Made by a program: the position numbers and the translations under genes
Origin: an uncultured Burkholderiales bacterium
GTDB lineage: Bacteria > Pseudomonadota > Gammaproteobacteria > Burkholderiales > Burkholderiaceae_C
Assembly (NCBI GenBank): GCA_903910745.1
Contig: CAIWAO010000041.1
Coordinates: forward strand, 1 to 39,974
Length of the DNA stretch: 39,974 nt
Direction of reading: 5' to 3'
Notes under the pieces: generated by a model
Databases searched by the model: none
Told to the model about the DNA's origin: nothing
The model's input: only the letters and a program-made list of their open reading frames with translations
Shown here: positions 9,002 through 18,198 of the stretch, piece by piece
Numbering within the stretch: position 1 is the stretch's first letter
Layout: every line of letters begins with the position of its first letter

Positions 9002-9021
9002 CCCCCCCGATTGAAGGGGGG
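9002..9021. terminator. C7/G6 stem-loop between convergent GNAT and HiPIP genes
   Basis: Seven C (9002-9008), loop GATTGAA, six G (9016-9021). It sits in the 58-base gap between two convergent stops. A second inverted repeat AAAAAGG-ATTAG-CCTTTTT lies at the HiPIP stop. A bidirectional terminator is likely, though neither side has a long T-run. Confidence 0.45.
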
Positions 9022-9029
9022 AAAAAGGA

Positions 9030-9362
9030 TTAGCCTTTTTTGTTGTAAGCTGAACACCAAGCTTTTGCAGAAACTTGTTTACCTGCATAAAGTGGGCATC
9101 CGCCGGCTGCTGCGCCTGCGGCTCCTTGGAATAATGCACAGTTAGCGCAGTTTTGACCAGCTGCATATTTTGGAAACTTAGCCTTATCAACCTTAGTTGC
9201 GTCAGCTTTGTAGCCCAAAGCACTGGCCTGTGGATCATTCTCTGCAACCAGTGCTTGAGCCTGTGCGCTAGCAGCGGCAACGATACCAGCAGTTGTTAAA
9301 ACAGTCTGCATCATGAATACACGACGATTTGCTTTTAGATCAGAAATGCTATTTAAGTTCAT
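9030..9362 (-). CDS. High-potential iron-sulfur protein (HiPIP), Tat-exported
   Basis: A small periplasmic electron carrier of 110 residues. The leader has a twin-arginine (ANRRVFMMQT, Arg13-Arg14) and a hydrophobic stretch ending in ASAQAQA near residue 37, so export in folded form by Tat with its cluster is expected. Mature-domain cysteines are Cys72, Cys75, Cys89 and Cys103, spaced C-x2-C-x13-C-x13-C as in HiPIPs that bind one [4Fe-4S] cluster. HiPIPs of this family typically carry electrons between cytochrome bc1-type complexes and terminal acceptors. No partner gene is adjacent. Confidence 0.95.
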   Translation of the reverse strand: MNLNSISDLKANRRVFMMQTVLTTAGIVAAASAQAQALVAENDPQASALGYKADATKVDKAKFPKYAAGQNCANCALFQGAAGAAAGGCPLYAGKQVSAKAWCSAYNKKG

Positions 9363-9522
9363 GGTAATTTTTTTTAAGTTGATAAAAAGAGCACGATGAA
9401 TTCTACATTTTTAGTGAAGTTTTGCAAACGCAAGCTTTGGAATTAACCCCAATTATTTGTTTTAGATCAAAAAAGAAGGGGAATTAAGACCCAAAACAAT
9501 AGTCTTTTAGTAGTATTGCAGA

Positions 9523-10248
9523 TTATTTTTCATTCGCAACACCCAATTCATTGGCGGTATTTCGATCCAAGCTCAAGCCATTGGGTTGGAAGCAGTTGCT
9601 CATCAAATTAAAGTAAAGAGGCTCAGAGTAAACAACTCCAAGCATGCGCTCAAGATAGTTACGCAGCATGACTTGGTTGTTTGCTCTCTCACACTCAATC
9701 CCAATTCCTCTGACCTTGTTGCTTGCAAATACGAGCGCCCCATTATCTCGGATCAATCTGAGTCTACCCCCAAGAAACGCGACAGCACAAGCACCTTTAC
9801 AGGTCTGTCCCTGTGTCACAACCGTCTCAATATTAAATTTGCGAAACATTTCTCCAAGTGTGTACCCGTCTGGATAATCTCCAGTCGATGAATTTAAATA
9901 CACAAATGGATAAATGGGGGTCCCTTTTCTGTTCTTACAGCCCTGAGCTTCAATCAGCACCGCCTCAAATGCGCTCAGCGATTCTTTGTTAATTGCCCCG
10001 TCAAACTCAACATAATCCATACTTGCATTTACACATTCCGCATTTCTAATTGTAAAAAGTTTAATGTGAAATGAAGGAGTTTCAGTTTCAGTTTGCAGAG
10101 TCAACACCAAATTAGAATATCCAGTTTGCTCAGATCCCATGACCGTATGCTTTTGCAAAGGCACTGGTACAGCACATGAAGCCAAAAACGAGATGGACAA
10201 ATAAGTTAATAGCTGAGTAAAAAATCGAAAAGTGTTCGTTTGGAGCAT
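9523..10248 (-). CDS. Exported lipoprotein with ClpP/crotonase-like (COG3904-type) domain, serine replaced
   Basis: A 241-residue envelope protein. The N-terminus has a hydrophobic segment ending in the lipobox LASC with Cys25, so it is probably a lipoprotein. The core resembles COG3904-type periplasmic ClpP-like proteins: VYLNSSTGDYPDGYTLGEMF at 116-135, in the place of the oxyanion SPGG region, and TCKGACAVAFLGGRLR at 149-164, in the place of the usual C-x-S-A-C block. Here the Ser is Gly152, between Cys150 and Cys154, so it probably lacks serine protease activity. The Cys pair may form a disulfide in the periplasm. Function is unknown; it stands alone between HiPIP and xdhA. Confidence 0.65.
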   Translation of the reverse strand: MLQTNTFRFFTQLLTYLSISFLASCAVPVPLQKHTVMGSEQTGYSNLVLTLQTETETPSFHIKLFTIRNAECVNASMDYVEFDGAINKESLSAFEAVLIEAQGCKNRKGTPIYPFVYLNSSTGDYPDGYTLGEMFRKFNIETVVTQGQTCKGACAVAFLGGRLRLIRDNGALVFASNKVRGIGIECERANNQVMLRNYLERMLGVVYSEPLYFNLMSNCFQPNGLSLDRNTANELGVANEK

Positions 10249-10504
10249 AACTATCTTAGGTTAAAAGGCAATAGAGTTTAGTCAATGTTAAAGAGCGCCC
10301 AATTTAGCACGAATTACTAGGATTTAATGAACTCAAGGGGCCAAATTAAAAGAAGTTTTATTATTTCAGGTTCAGTTTGGACCGCGGCAAAGTTGACTAA
10401 AATTTTTCGATAAGACCTTAAAATTGGTATTATTATAGGTATCAAGGTGGGATTTTTATTAAACGAAACCACGCTTTCCAATTTTTCCATCTCATTGCCC
10501 CCTT

Positions 10505-12151
10505 ATGACTTTAAGCAAAAAAAGTATCTCAGTTAAATCTAAAGAAACCAGCTATTCGCAAATTCTTCGTTTTTGGAGAAACGGCAAAGAAATTACTCTT
10601 GAAAATGTTGCTCCCACTCGAACACTTTTGCAAATACTTAGAGAAGACTTAAACTCCAAAGGAACTAAAGAGGGTTGTGCTGAAGGCGATTGTGGGGCTT
10701 GCACTGTCGTTGTAGCACAGGAGCAAAACAATGAGTTGGTCTTCAGCGCCGTCAACAGTTGCATTCGAATGGCTCACTCTGTGAGCGGACATGCGGTTTG
10801 GAGTGTTGAGGACATCATAAACGCCGACGGCACCTTGCACCCCGCACAAACCTCGATGGTTAAAGCACACGCCTCACAATGCGGATTTTGCACCCCCGGA
10901 TTTGTCATGAGTCTTTATGCAATGTATCAGAATTACACAAAGAAAAAAATTGCCATTACGCCTAGATTAGCCCAAACTGCACTCACAGGAAATCTCTGCA
11001 GATGCACTGGCTACAGGCCCATCATAGAAGCAGCAGTTTCGATGAATCAAATTGAACACCTCGATTCGACACAGCAAAATTCAAAAAATATATTAAAGGC
11101 ACTCAAAGATCTTAAAGTTTCAATTAACGAGGATTCGAAGAAATTAAAAAAAGAAAATCCGAAAGCTATCCCTGCTTATGCTTTACCTCAAACTCTAGAG
11201 GAGTTGCTTCATCTTAAAAGCGAATATCCAAACGCACAACTTATTGCGGGCAGCACTGATGCGGGTCTTCAAGTCACCAAGCAATTCAAAGAATTCGATC
11301 ACATCATAGACTTAACACAAGTATCTGAGATTGGTGCTATTGAACAATACCCACACCACATTGCAATTGGGGCGGGTGTGAAACTCAACCATGCTTTTGA
11401 AGAACTTTTAAAAGATAGACCTCAGTTAAAAAATTACCTCATGCGTTTTGCAGGACTCCCTATTCGCAACTCTGCAACCCTTGGGGGGAATATTGCCAAC
11501 GGCTCCCCCATTGGCGACAGCATGCCTTTGTTAATTAGTTTGGGGGCTAGTGTTGTCCTATCAAGCCTTCAAAACAAAAAATTAAAGAGTAGAGAGGTGT
11601 TGCTTGAGAATTTTTATACTGGATACAGACGATCAATACTTACCCAAAGAGAAGTAATTACTTGGATCAAGGTCCCCAAACCCCATAGCAATGAAATTCT
11701 TCGCGCATACAAAATATCTAAACGATTTGATGATGATATATCTGCCGTTAGCCTGTGTATTAACTTATCCATTTCTAACGGCAAAATTGCCTTTGCCTCT
11801 ATAGGTGTGGGCGGAGTTGCCGCAACTCCTGCGAAAGCTTACCAAACAGAGGTTTTCCTTTTGGATCAGCCCTTCAACATGAACACACTGATCAAGGCAA
11901 AGAAAATACTTAGTAAAGAATTCAAACCACTCTCAGATATGAGAGCGAGCGCGGGTTACAGAAAACAATTGCTTGAGAATTTGGTTCAAAGATTTGCTTT
12001 TGAAACACTCGAAGCAAATCAAGGCCAAGGCCAAGACAAATCATCCTCTGATAATGACGTTTTTTGGATGGATTTATCCAGTATTGAGTCCAATGATCTT
12101 AGGTTCCTAAAACCTGACCTGTCAAAAAGCTCCTCTCAGGATATTAAATGA
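10505..12151 (+). CDS. xdhA: Xanthine dehydrogenase small subunit (2x[2Fe-2S], FAD)
   Basis: Electron-transfer subunit of the purine-catabolic enzyme that oxidises hypoxanthine and xanthine to urate with NAD+. The N-terminal plant-type ferredoxin cluster has Cys58, Cys63, Cys66 and Cys86; the second cluster has Cys126, Cys129, Cys165 and Cys167 in CGFCTPGF and GNLCRCTGYRP. A FAD-binding domain follows from about 215, with LIAGSTDAGL and RNSATLGGNIANGSPIGDS, and a CO dehydrogenase flavoprotein C-terminal domain from about 385. Length (548) is somewhat above the usual 460-500 because of a lysine-rich linker near 185-210. The stop overlaps the xdhB start as ATGA. There is no clear ribosome binding site before the ATG. 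Confidence 0.96.
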   Translation: MTLSKKSISVKSKETSYSQILRFWRNGKEITLENVAPTRTLLQILREDLNSKGTKEGCAEGDCGACTVVVAQEQNNELVFSAVNSCIRMAHSVSGHAVWSVEDIINADGTLHPAQTSMVKAHASQCGFCTPGFVMSLYAMYQNYTKKKIAITPRLAQTALTGNLCRCTGYRPIIEAAVSMNQIEHLDSTQQNSKNILKALKDLKVSINEDSKKLKKENPKAIPAYALPQTLEELLHLKSEYPNAQLIAGSTDAGLQVTKQFKEFDHIIDLTQVSEIGAIEQYPHHIAIGAGVKLNHAFEELLKDRPQLKNYLMRFAGLPIRNSATLGGNIANGSPIGDSMPLLISLGASVVLSSLQNKKLKSREVLLENFYTGYRRSILTQREVITWIKVPKPHSNEILRAYKISKRFDDDISAVSLCINLSISNGKIAFASIGVGGVAATPAKAYQTEVFLLDQPFNMNTLIKAKKILSKEFKPLSDMRASAGYRKQLLENLVQRFAFETLEANQGQGQDKSSSDNDVFWMDLSSIESNDLRFLKPDLSKSSSQDIK

Positions 12152-14499
12152 GTACGCAATCCACCCCCTCCTCGCCCGGAGTTGACAAATTAAGCTCCAA
12201 AGTCATGGGTCAACCCATGTTTCACGAAAGTGCTCAAGCTCAGGTCAGCGGCAGCGCCGTTTACATAGACGATATCCAAGAAATCAAGGGTACTTTATAT
12301 GCAGCGCCGATTCTCTCCCCCATTGCGCACGGCCGTCTTAAAAGTATCGATACTAAGGCTGCACTAGCGGTCCGCGGTGTAAAAGGGGTCGTGCTGGCAA
12401 AGGATATCAAGGGGGATAAATTATTTGCAAACTTTGCTCATGACGAACCCATCTTCGCCTTGGATCATGTACACCATATCGGCCAGGTCATAGGGCTTGT
12501 GGTTGCTGATTCGGTGATGACTGCTCGAAAAGCAGCAAGTTTTGTCAAGTGCGACATAAGCCCTCTACCCCACGTTCTAAGCGTGAAGGAGGCACTTCGT
12601 TTAAAGAGCTATGTTTTGCCTCCTGTACATGTGAAACGCGGCGACTCAGAGAAAGCAATCAAGCAAGCTAAAAACATCCTCACCGGTCAACTAGAGGTGG
12701 GTGGGCAGGAGCACTTTTACTTAGAGGGTCAGATCGCTTATGCAGTCCCGCTTGAGCAGTCGCAGTGGCTCATACACTCAAGCACTCAGCACCCCGGTGA
12801 AGTTCAGCACTGGGTCGCCCATGCCCTAGGATTAGAGCTTAATGCGGTGCGCGTTGAATGCAAAAGGATGGGGGGAGGATTTGGCGGCAAAGAAACCCAA
12901 GGAGGACATTTGGCTGTTTGGGCCAGCCTTGCTGCAGTTAAATTTAACGCGCCCGTAAAAATGAGATTAGACAGAGACGAGGATTTTTTAATAACGGGTA
13001 AAAGACATCCCTTCTTCTATAAATACAGAGTCGGATTTGATGACCAAGGGCTTGTCCAAGGCCTTGATTTGATGCTAGCCTCAAATTGCGGCTTTAGCGC
13101 AGACCTATCTGGACCGGTTTCAGATAGAGCAATTTTTCATGCAGACAACGCCTATTTTCTTGAAAACGTCAGTATTGCTTCAATCCGCTGCAAAACCAAT
13201 ACCCAAAGCCATACCGCTTTTAGGGGGTTCGGTGGCCCACAAGGAATGATTGTCATAGAACAAATTATGAGCGATATCGCACGCCACCTAGGCCTAGATG
13301 CGTTAGAGATTAGAAATATAAATTTATATCATTCACATCTTACAAATCAAAGGTGCGTTACCCATTATCAAATGACAGTTGAGGATAACATCTTAAAACC
13401 TTTGATTGACCAACTCACAGCATCCTCAAACTACAAAGATCGTAGACAAGAAATTTTAAGTTGGAATAGTAGAAATACTTTAATTAAACGCGGCATTGCG
13501 ATCACCCCTGTTAAATTTGGTATATCCTTTACAGCAACGCTCTTTAACCAAGCAGGCGCTTTAGTGAACGTGTATACAGATGGAAGTGTTCAAGTCAATC
13601 ACGGCGGAACGGAGATGGGACAGGGCTTGCACACCAAGGTGGCTCAAATCGTTGCAGGAGAGCTTGGTTTGTCCCTTGATAAGATCAGAGTTACTGCAAC
13701 CGACACCAGCAAGATCCCTAATGCCTCAGCCACTGCTGCTTCCTCTGGTTTTGATTTGAACGGCAGAGCTGCTCAGTTTGCGGCCAGGCAAATAAAAACA
13801 AATTTAGCAGCCTTTGTATGCGGAATCGATCAATGCGGCGCGGGTGCAGTTCGCTTTGAGGACTCCCACATCATTACTCCCACCCAAAAGAGACCTTTTA
13901 GGGAAGTCGTTGAACTTGCCTACGCCAACAGGATTCAGTTGTGGAGCGATGGTTTTTATAGAACACCCAAGATTCATTATGACAAATCAACTCTAACCGG
14001 AAGACCTTTTTACTATTTCACCTACGGTGCTGCATGCACCGAAGTGGCTATTGATACACTGAGCGGCGAGTGCAGAGTCCTCAAAGTCGACATTCTTCAA
14101 GATGTAGGCAAAAGCATCAACCCCGCCATAGACCGAGGTCAAATAGAGGGCGGCTTTATTCAAGGCATGGGATGGCTTACCAACGAAGAGTTGGTCTGGA
14201 ATGAGAAGGGTTATTTAAGCACTCACGCGCCCAGCACTTACAAAATACCCTCTGTAGGTGACACACCCGATCACTTTGTTATCGATCTTTGGTCTGAACC
14301 TAACACTGAGGACAACGTATTTGGAAGTAAAGCCGTGGGTGAACCACCGTTCATGCTCGCCATAAGTGTGTTTGAGGCTATTAAGGAAGCGGTTAGCGCA
14401 GGACGGGAAGATCAAGTCCTTGATTCAAAACATTTCAATTTAAATGCACCCGCCACACCTGAGAATATTCTTAAAGCACTTAATGGATTTGAATTTTAA
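12148..14499 (+). CDS. xdhB: Xanthine dehydrogenase molybdopterin-binding large subunit
   Basis: Catalytic 783-residue subunit holding the molybdenum cofactor, pairing with XdhA. Substrate and catalytic residues expected in xanthine dehydrogenases are present: Glu249 in GGGFGGKETQ, Arg359 in TAFRGFGGPQG and the base Glu732 in VGEPPFML. The cofactor motif GGTEMGQGLHTK is also intact. These match R. capsulatus Glu232, Arg310 and Glu730, which supports purine rather than aldehyde specificity. The gene overlaps xdhA by four bases, implying translational coupling. No xdhC cofactor-insertion chaperone follows; the next gene, ackA, is on the other strand. Confidence 0.97.
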   Translation: MSTQSTPSSPGVDKLSSKVMGQPMFHESAQAQVSGSAVYIDDIQEIKGTLYAAPILSPIAHGRLKSIDTKAALAVRGVKGVVLAKDIKGDKLFANFAHDEPIFALDHVHHIGQVIGLVVADSVMTARKAASFVKCDISPLPHVLSVKEALRLKSYVLPPVHVKRGDSEKAIKQAKNILTGQLEVGGQEHFYLEGQIAYAVPLEQSQWLIHSSTQHPGEVQHWVAHALGLELNAVRVECKRMGGGFGGKETQGGHLAVWASLAAVKFNAPVKMRLDRDEDFLITGKRHPFFYKYRVGFDDQGLVQGLDLMLASNCGFSADLSGPVSDRAIFHADNAYFLENVSIASIRCKTNTQSHTAFRGFGGPQGMIVIEQIMSDIARHLGLDALEIRNINLYHSHLTNQRCVTHYQMTVEDNILKPLIDQLTASSNYKDRRQEILSWNSRNTLIKRGIAITPVKFGISFTATLFNQAGALVNVYTDGSVQVNHGGTEMGQGLHTKVAQIVAGELGLSLDKIRVTATDTSKIPNASATAASSGFDLNGRAAQFAARQIKTNLAAFVCGIDQCGAGAVRFEDSHIITPTQKRPFREVVELAYANRIQLWSDGFYRTPKIHYDKSTLTGRPFYYFTYGAACTEVAIDTLSGECRVLKVDILQDVGKSINPAIDRGQIEGGFIQGMGWLTNEELVWNEKGYLSTHAPSTYKIPSVGDTPDHFVIDLWSEPNTEDNVFGSKAVGEPPFMLAISVFEAIKEAVSAGREDQVLDSKHFNLNAPATPENILKALNGFEF

Positions 14500-14534
14500 A
14501 TCTCGCTCTTTTGGTTTTTAACGCAACCTAATAG

Positions 14535-15752
14535 CTATACCAACATCAATGCCTGCTGGGCAGCTACTTTGCCCTCATCAGTTGGAACAACCCAAACTTG
14601 GACTCTACTTTGGGTTGAATTTATGCAAGTGATTTTATCTCCCGTAGCGTTGTTGTTTAATTCTTCATCCAGCTCAATCCCTAGCCAAGAGAGATTCCTG
14701 CATACGGCGCTTCTGAGGACTCGGTCGTGTTCACCTATTCCCCCTGTAAAGCAAATTACATCTAACCCTCCAAGAACTGCGCTCAATGCGCCCATTTCTT
14801 TGGTGATTCTGTAAGCAAACAAATCAAGTGCAAAAATGGCTTTGGGATCTTTTGATTGCCTAAGTGTGCGAACATCTGCACTGAAACCTGAAACGCCGAG
14901 TAAACCACTTTGTTTGTAAAGCAATGTCTCTATTTCTTTTTCACTCTTACCTTGACTCAGTAGGTATAGTAACACTCCCGCATCGATTGCGCCGCTGCGC
15001 GTGCCCATCATAAGTCCATCTAGGGCTGAGAATCCCATCGTGGTTGAAACACTTTTATGATTCAAAGTTGCACACAAACTTGCGCCGTTGCCGAGGTGGG
15101 CGAGAATAGTGCGTCCACTTGATGCAAGACATTTGCGGGACAATTGATCTGAGACATATTGATAAGACAACCCGTGAAATCCGTACCTTCTCACACCTGA
15201 CTTTGTTAGCTCGTTGGGTATTGCAAAAGTGGTTTCAAGAACAGGCAAAGTTGTATGAAAACTCGTGTCAAAACAAGCAACTTGAGGTACTTCAGGAAAG
15301 CTCTTTTGAAACGCCTCTATCCCTGCGATGTTATGCGGTTGATGAAGGGGAGCTAAAGAATTTAACTCTCTAAGCTTATTTAAAACATCATCCGTAACGA
15401 GCGTGCTAACTGAGAAATGAGCACCACCGTGAACTACACGGTGTGCAATTGCAACAAGGTTAGCCCCGGCGTCTGCAGATGGACCTTTATGCGCTGCGAT
15501 TAGGGTTTTAAGTTCCTCTATTGCTGCATCAAAAGGATCTAAGTAAGGTGCAACTGATATTTCTTTTTTGACCTTTTGTTGACCCTGTGGTTCATATTTA
15601 AGAGTGATAGGCTTTTTATCTGAGCTACCAGTTGATGGCTCTAGGTGTTCGAATTGGCCAATCAATAATGCACTTCCAAGTTGACCTTGATTTACCCCGT
15701 ATAAAGCAAATTTAAGGCTTGAAGATCCCGCATTGATTGATAAGATGGTCAT
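14535..15752 (-). CDS. ackA: Acetate kinase
   Basis: Cytosolic enzyme that interconverts acetate plus ATP and acetyl phosphate plus ADP. The N-terminal phosphate motif INAGSSSLKFALY (about 6-18), HRVVHGG, the GVRRYGFHGLSYQYVS signature and the TGGIGEHD loop near 335 are all present. Length 405 fits the family. It begins three bases after the MaoC-phosphotransacetylase gene, so the two form a translationally close pair running acetyl-CoA to acetyl phosphate to acetate, with fabI at the head of the same strand. Confidence 0.97.
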   Translation of the reverse strand: MTILSINAGSSSLKFALYGVNQGQLGSALLIGQFEHLEPSTGSSDKKPITLKYEPQGQQKVKKEISVAPYLDPFDAAIEELKTLIAAHKGPSADAGANLVAIAHRVVHGGAHFSVSTLVTDDVLNKLRELNSLAPLHQPHNIAGIEAFQKSFPEVPQVACFDTSFHTTLPVLETTFAIPNELTKSGVRRYGFHGLSYQYVSDQLSRKCLASSGRTILAHLGNGASLCATLNHKSVSTTMGFSALDGLMMGTRSGAIDAGVLLYLLSQGKSEKEIETLLYKQSGLLGVSGFSADVRTLRQSKDPKAIFALDLFAYRITKEMGALSAVLGGLDVICFTGGIGEHDRVLRSAVCRNLSWLGIELDEELNNNATGDKITCINSTQSRVQVWVVPTDEGKVAAQQALMLV

Positions 15753-15755
15753 GGC

Positions 15756-17171
15756 TCAAATGGTATTTGTTCTGTAGTGATGTGCGCACAATTTAGCGAG
15801 CAAAGCTGATGCGCTCCTTGTTCTGGCGCTATCGGCTCGGCTAGTCAATGCAATAGGCACCCGAGCTCCCAGGACAATACCGCAAGCAGTTGCACCGCCC
15901 AAATACTCGAGTTGTTTGGCCATCATGTTGCCTGATTCCAAATCTGGGGCAAGTAAGATATCAGCACGACCTAAAACTGGAGAATTGATATGTTTGACCT
16001 GCAAAGCGTGGGGGGAAACTGCATTATCAAAGGCCAAAGGGCCATCTAAGATTGCCCCCGTAATTTGTCCTCTATCAGCCATTTTGCACAGAGCTGCCGC
16101 GTCAAGGGTGGAGGGCATACTGCTGTTGACGGTTTCTACGGCCGCAAGCAACGCGACCTTAGGGATCTCAGTTCCTAAGATCTTTGCCAGTGAAATTGCG
16201 TTTTGAACAATGTCTTTTTTCTCCATCAAGTTTGGAGAAATATTCAAAGCCGCATCCGTAATAAACAGTGGCTTTGCATACATGGGTACATCAAATCTAA
16301 AAACATGCGACATTCTTCTTGCGGTTCTAAGCCTTGGCTGTGCAAGCACGGCTTGTATGAGTTCATCGGTATGCAAGCTCCCCTTCATCAAAGTTTCCAC
16401 CTCACCACTGGCTGCCATCTCAGCGCAGAGGGCAGCTGAGGCGTGGCTGTGCGGGGTATCTTTAATTTGAATTCCTGTCAGATCTAATCCTTGTGTATCT
16501 GCGAGTGATCTGATCTTTTTCTCTGGTCCTACCAAAACGGCAACAATCAAACCAGCGTGATGCGCATCCCACGCCCCCTGCAAAGATTCCTGATCGCAGG
16601 GGTGAACAACAGCGCATTTAACAGGCTCCAAAGAGGATCCTAAATTTAACAGGTCTTGATGTCTTGCTTCGGGATTGAAGAGGGTAATTTGGGGAGCTTT
16701 TGTACGAGGCATTTTTAAAGGATGCGCCGGAGCCAATACTTTGGCAACCCCTGACATGACCTTTGAGCCGTCTTGATTCAAAATTAAACAGTCCAACTCA
16801 AGAGACTTTTGTGTGTCATCCTTTGTTATGCATGACACACTGACTGTGACCGTGTCTCCTACACGTATGGGTCTTGAGAAATGAAGTTTTTGGTCTACAT
16901 AAATGGTTCCTGGTCCTGGAAATGTAGTTCCAAGAACACTAGAGATAAGTGCCCCACCCCACATCCCGTGAGCGATCACACCGTGAAATAGGGAGGCATT
17001 CGCATAACTGGGGTCAAGGTGCGCAGGGTTGGTATCACCAGATACTGCAGCAAAGGCTTGAATATCTTCAAGCGTCAGTGTCCTGATTGTTTGCGCAGTG
17101 TCTCCAATCCTAATTTCCTCATAGGAGTAACTCACCATCCAATCTGGATCGGTTTTTATTAAATTATTCAT
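15756..17171 (-). CDS. Bifunctional MaoC-like hydratase / phosphate acetyl(butyryl)transferase
   Basis: A 471-residue fusion. Residues about 15-140 form a MaoC hot-dog domain with the hydratase motif SGDTNPAHLD and FHGVIAHGMWGGAL, which acts on enoyl-CoA substrates in related proteins. Residues about 165-471 form a PTA/PTB-type phosphotransacylase with typical segments GALLD-like ITGAILDGPLAFDNA and LLAPDLESGNMMAKQL near 405-425. This fusion is known in Burkholderiales and others. Next to ackA it most likely supplies acetyl phosphate or a short acyl phosphate; the MaoC half may process hydroxyacyl or crotonyl-CoA intermediates. Its exact acyl chain preference cannot be told from sequence. Confidence 0.92.
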   Translation of the reverse strand: MNNLIKTDPDWMVSYSYEEIRIGDTAQTIRTLTLEDIQAFAAVSGDTNPAHLDPSYANASLFHGVIAHGMWGGALISSVLGTTFPGPGTIYVDQKLHFSRPIRVGDTVTVSVSCITKDDTQKSLELDCLILNQDGSKVMSGVAKVLAPAHPLKMPRTKAPQITLFNPEARHQDLLNLGSSLEPVKCAVVHPCDQESLQGAWDAHHAGLIVAVLVGPEKKIRSLADTQGLDLTGIQIKDTPHSHASAALCAEMAASGEVETLMKGSLHTDELIQAVLAQPRLRTARRMSHVFRFDVPMYAKPLFITDAALNISPNLMEKKDIVQNAISLAKILGTEIPKVALLAAVETVNSSMPSTLDAAALCKMADRGQITGAILDGPLAFDNAVSPHALQVKHINSPVLGRADILLAPDLESGNMMAKQLEYLGGATACGIVLGARVPIALTSRADSARTRSASALLAKLCAHHYRTNTI

Positions 17172-17266
17172 ATTTTTTTAAAAAATTAGTGGTGAAGGAA
17201 AATGGATCAGGTTCAAAAAAACTCACTACTTAAGTTGAACGCTATTACAAATTCATATGCAGGACT

Positions 17267-18046
17267 TTACATCACAGCGTGCATGCCAGCGTCAACAAAT
17301 ATAGTTTGACCCGTCATACCACTTGATAAGTCTGAACACAAGAAGACACATAAATCTGAGACCTCCTCCAGTGTTGCCAATCTTTTAAGAGGCGCTTTTT
17401 CTGCTGAACTTCGCATGAGATCCGTTATACCTTCAATGCCAGATGCTGCGCGGGTCATGAGCGGACCAGGCGAGACCGCATGGACCCGAACCCCGCTTGG
17501 ACCAAGCTCAGCAGCCAAATACCTAACCATTGATTCAAGCGCGGACTTGACTGGCCCCATGATGCCGTAATGTGGAACAACCTCAGAGGATCCAAGATAA
17601 GTCATGGCCAACATTGTTCCTCCACGGTTCATGTAGGGTTCACACAATTTTGCAAAACGCGCAAATGAATGACAAGAAACATCCATAGCCCTTGTGAAAC
17701 CAGGTCCTGAACTGTCTATAACCCGCCCGTGAAGATCAGCCAATGGTGCAAAAGCGATTGAATGAATTACAAAATCAAAATACCCCAATGACTCCCCCCC
17801 CTCCTTCACAAAACTCTCAAGCTCCCCCGGGGACTCTACATTGCAGTTGATCAGTTCAATACCCAGAGGGTCCGTTAAAGGCTGAACAAAAACTCTGGCC
17901 TTGTCGTTCAAACAAGAGACCACCAACTTGGCTCCTAACTTGGACATTTCCTTGGCACAACCCCAGGCAATGCTTTGGTCATTGGCGACGCCTAATATAA
18001 GGCCTTTTTTGCCTTCCAATAAGAGTGGGTTAAATTTTGATTCCAT
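17267..18046 (-). CDS. fabI: Enoyl-ACP reductase (NADH), FabI type
   Basis: A 259-residue short-chain dehydrogenase that performs the final reduction in each cycle of fatty acid elongation. The nucleotide loop is GVANDQSIAWG (19-29). The catalytic set is Tyr150, Tyr160 and Lys167, in MTYLGSSEVVPHYGIMGPVK, giving the FabI Tyr-x6-Lys spacing rather than the Tyr-x3-Lys of ordinary SDRs. It lies 95 bases upstream of the maoC-pta gene on the same strand. Because it sits with acetate genes and not a fatty acid cluster, it could be a second FabI isoform; the rest of the genome would decide. Confidence 0.93.
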   Translation of the reverse strand: MESKFNPLLLEGKKGLILGVANDQSIAWGCAKEMSKLGAKLVVSCLNDKARVFVQPLTDPLGIELINCNVESPGELESFVKEGGESLGYFDFVIHSIAFAPLADLHGRVIDSSGPGFTRAMDVSCHSFARFAKLCEPYMNRGGTMLAMTYLGSSEVVPHYGIMGPVKSALESMVRYLAAELGPSGVRVHAVSPGPLMTRAASGIEGITDLMRSSAEKAPLKRLATLEEVSDLCVFLCSDLSSGMTGQTIFVDAGMHAVM

Positions 18047-18198
18047 TGGAAGATTCTAATTCTCTTAACAATAGAACAGATTAATATGAGTCAAAATTTT
18101 TGAGCCATGTCAAATCAAATTAGAATAATCGTGAAAGATGTGCAGAAATGGACACTTTTTTGATTGATATTGCAAAATTATGACTAAAAGGCTAACCG

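Noticed and set aside
8903-9280. Overlapping minus-strand frame across the HiPIP gene
   Set aside because: The HiPIP frame has a Tat signal and the exact cysteine spacing; the other frame is a shadow.
12148-14499. Aldehyde or CO dehydrogenase as an alternative for XdhB
   Set aside because: Glu249 in GGKE, Arg359 and Glu732 agree with xanthine dehydrogenase, and no CoxL-type active-site loop is seen.
18061-18120. Sigma70 promoter of fabI on the minus strand
   Set aside because: A TTGACA is present but no -10 hexamer of good fit lies at 16-18 bases.
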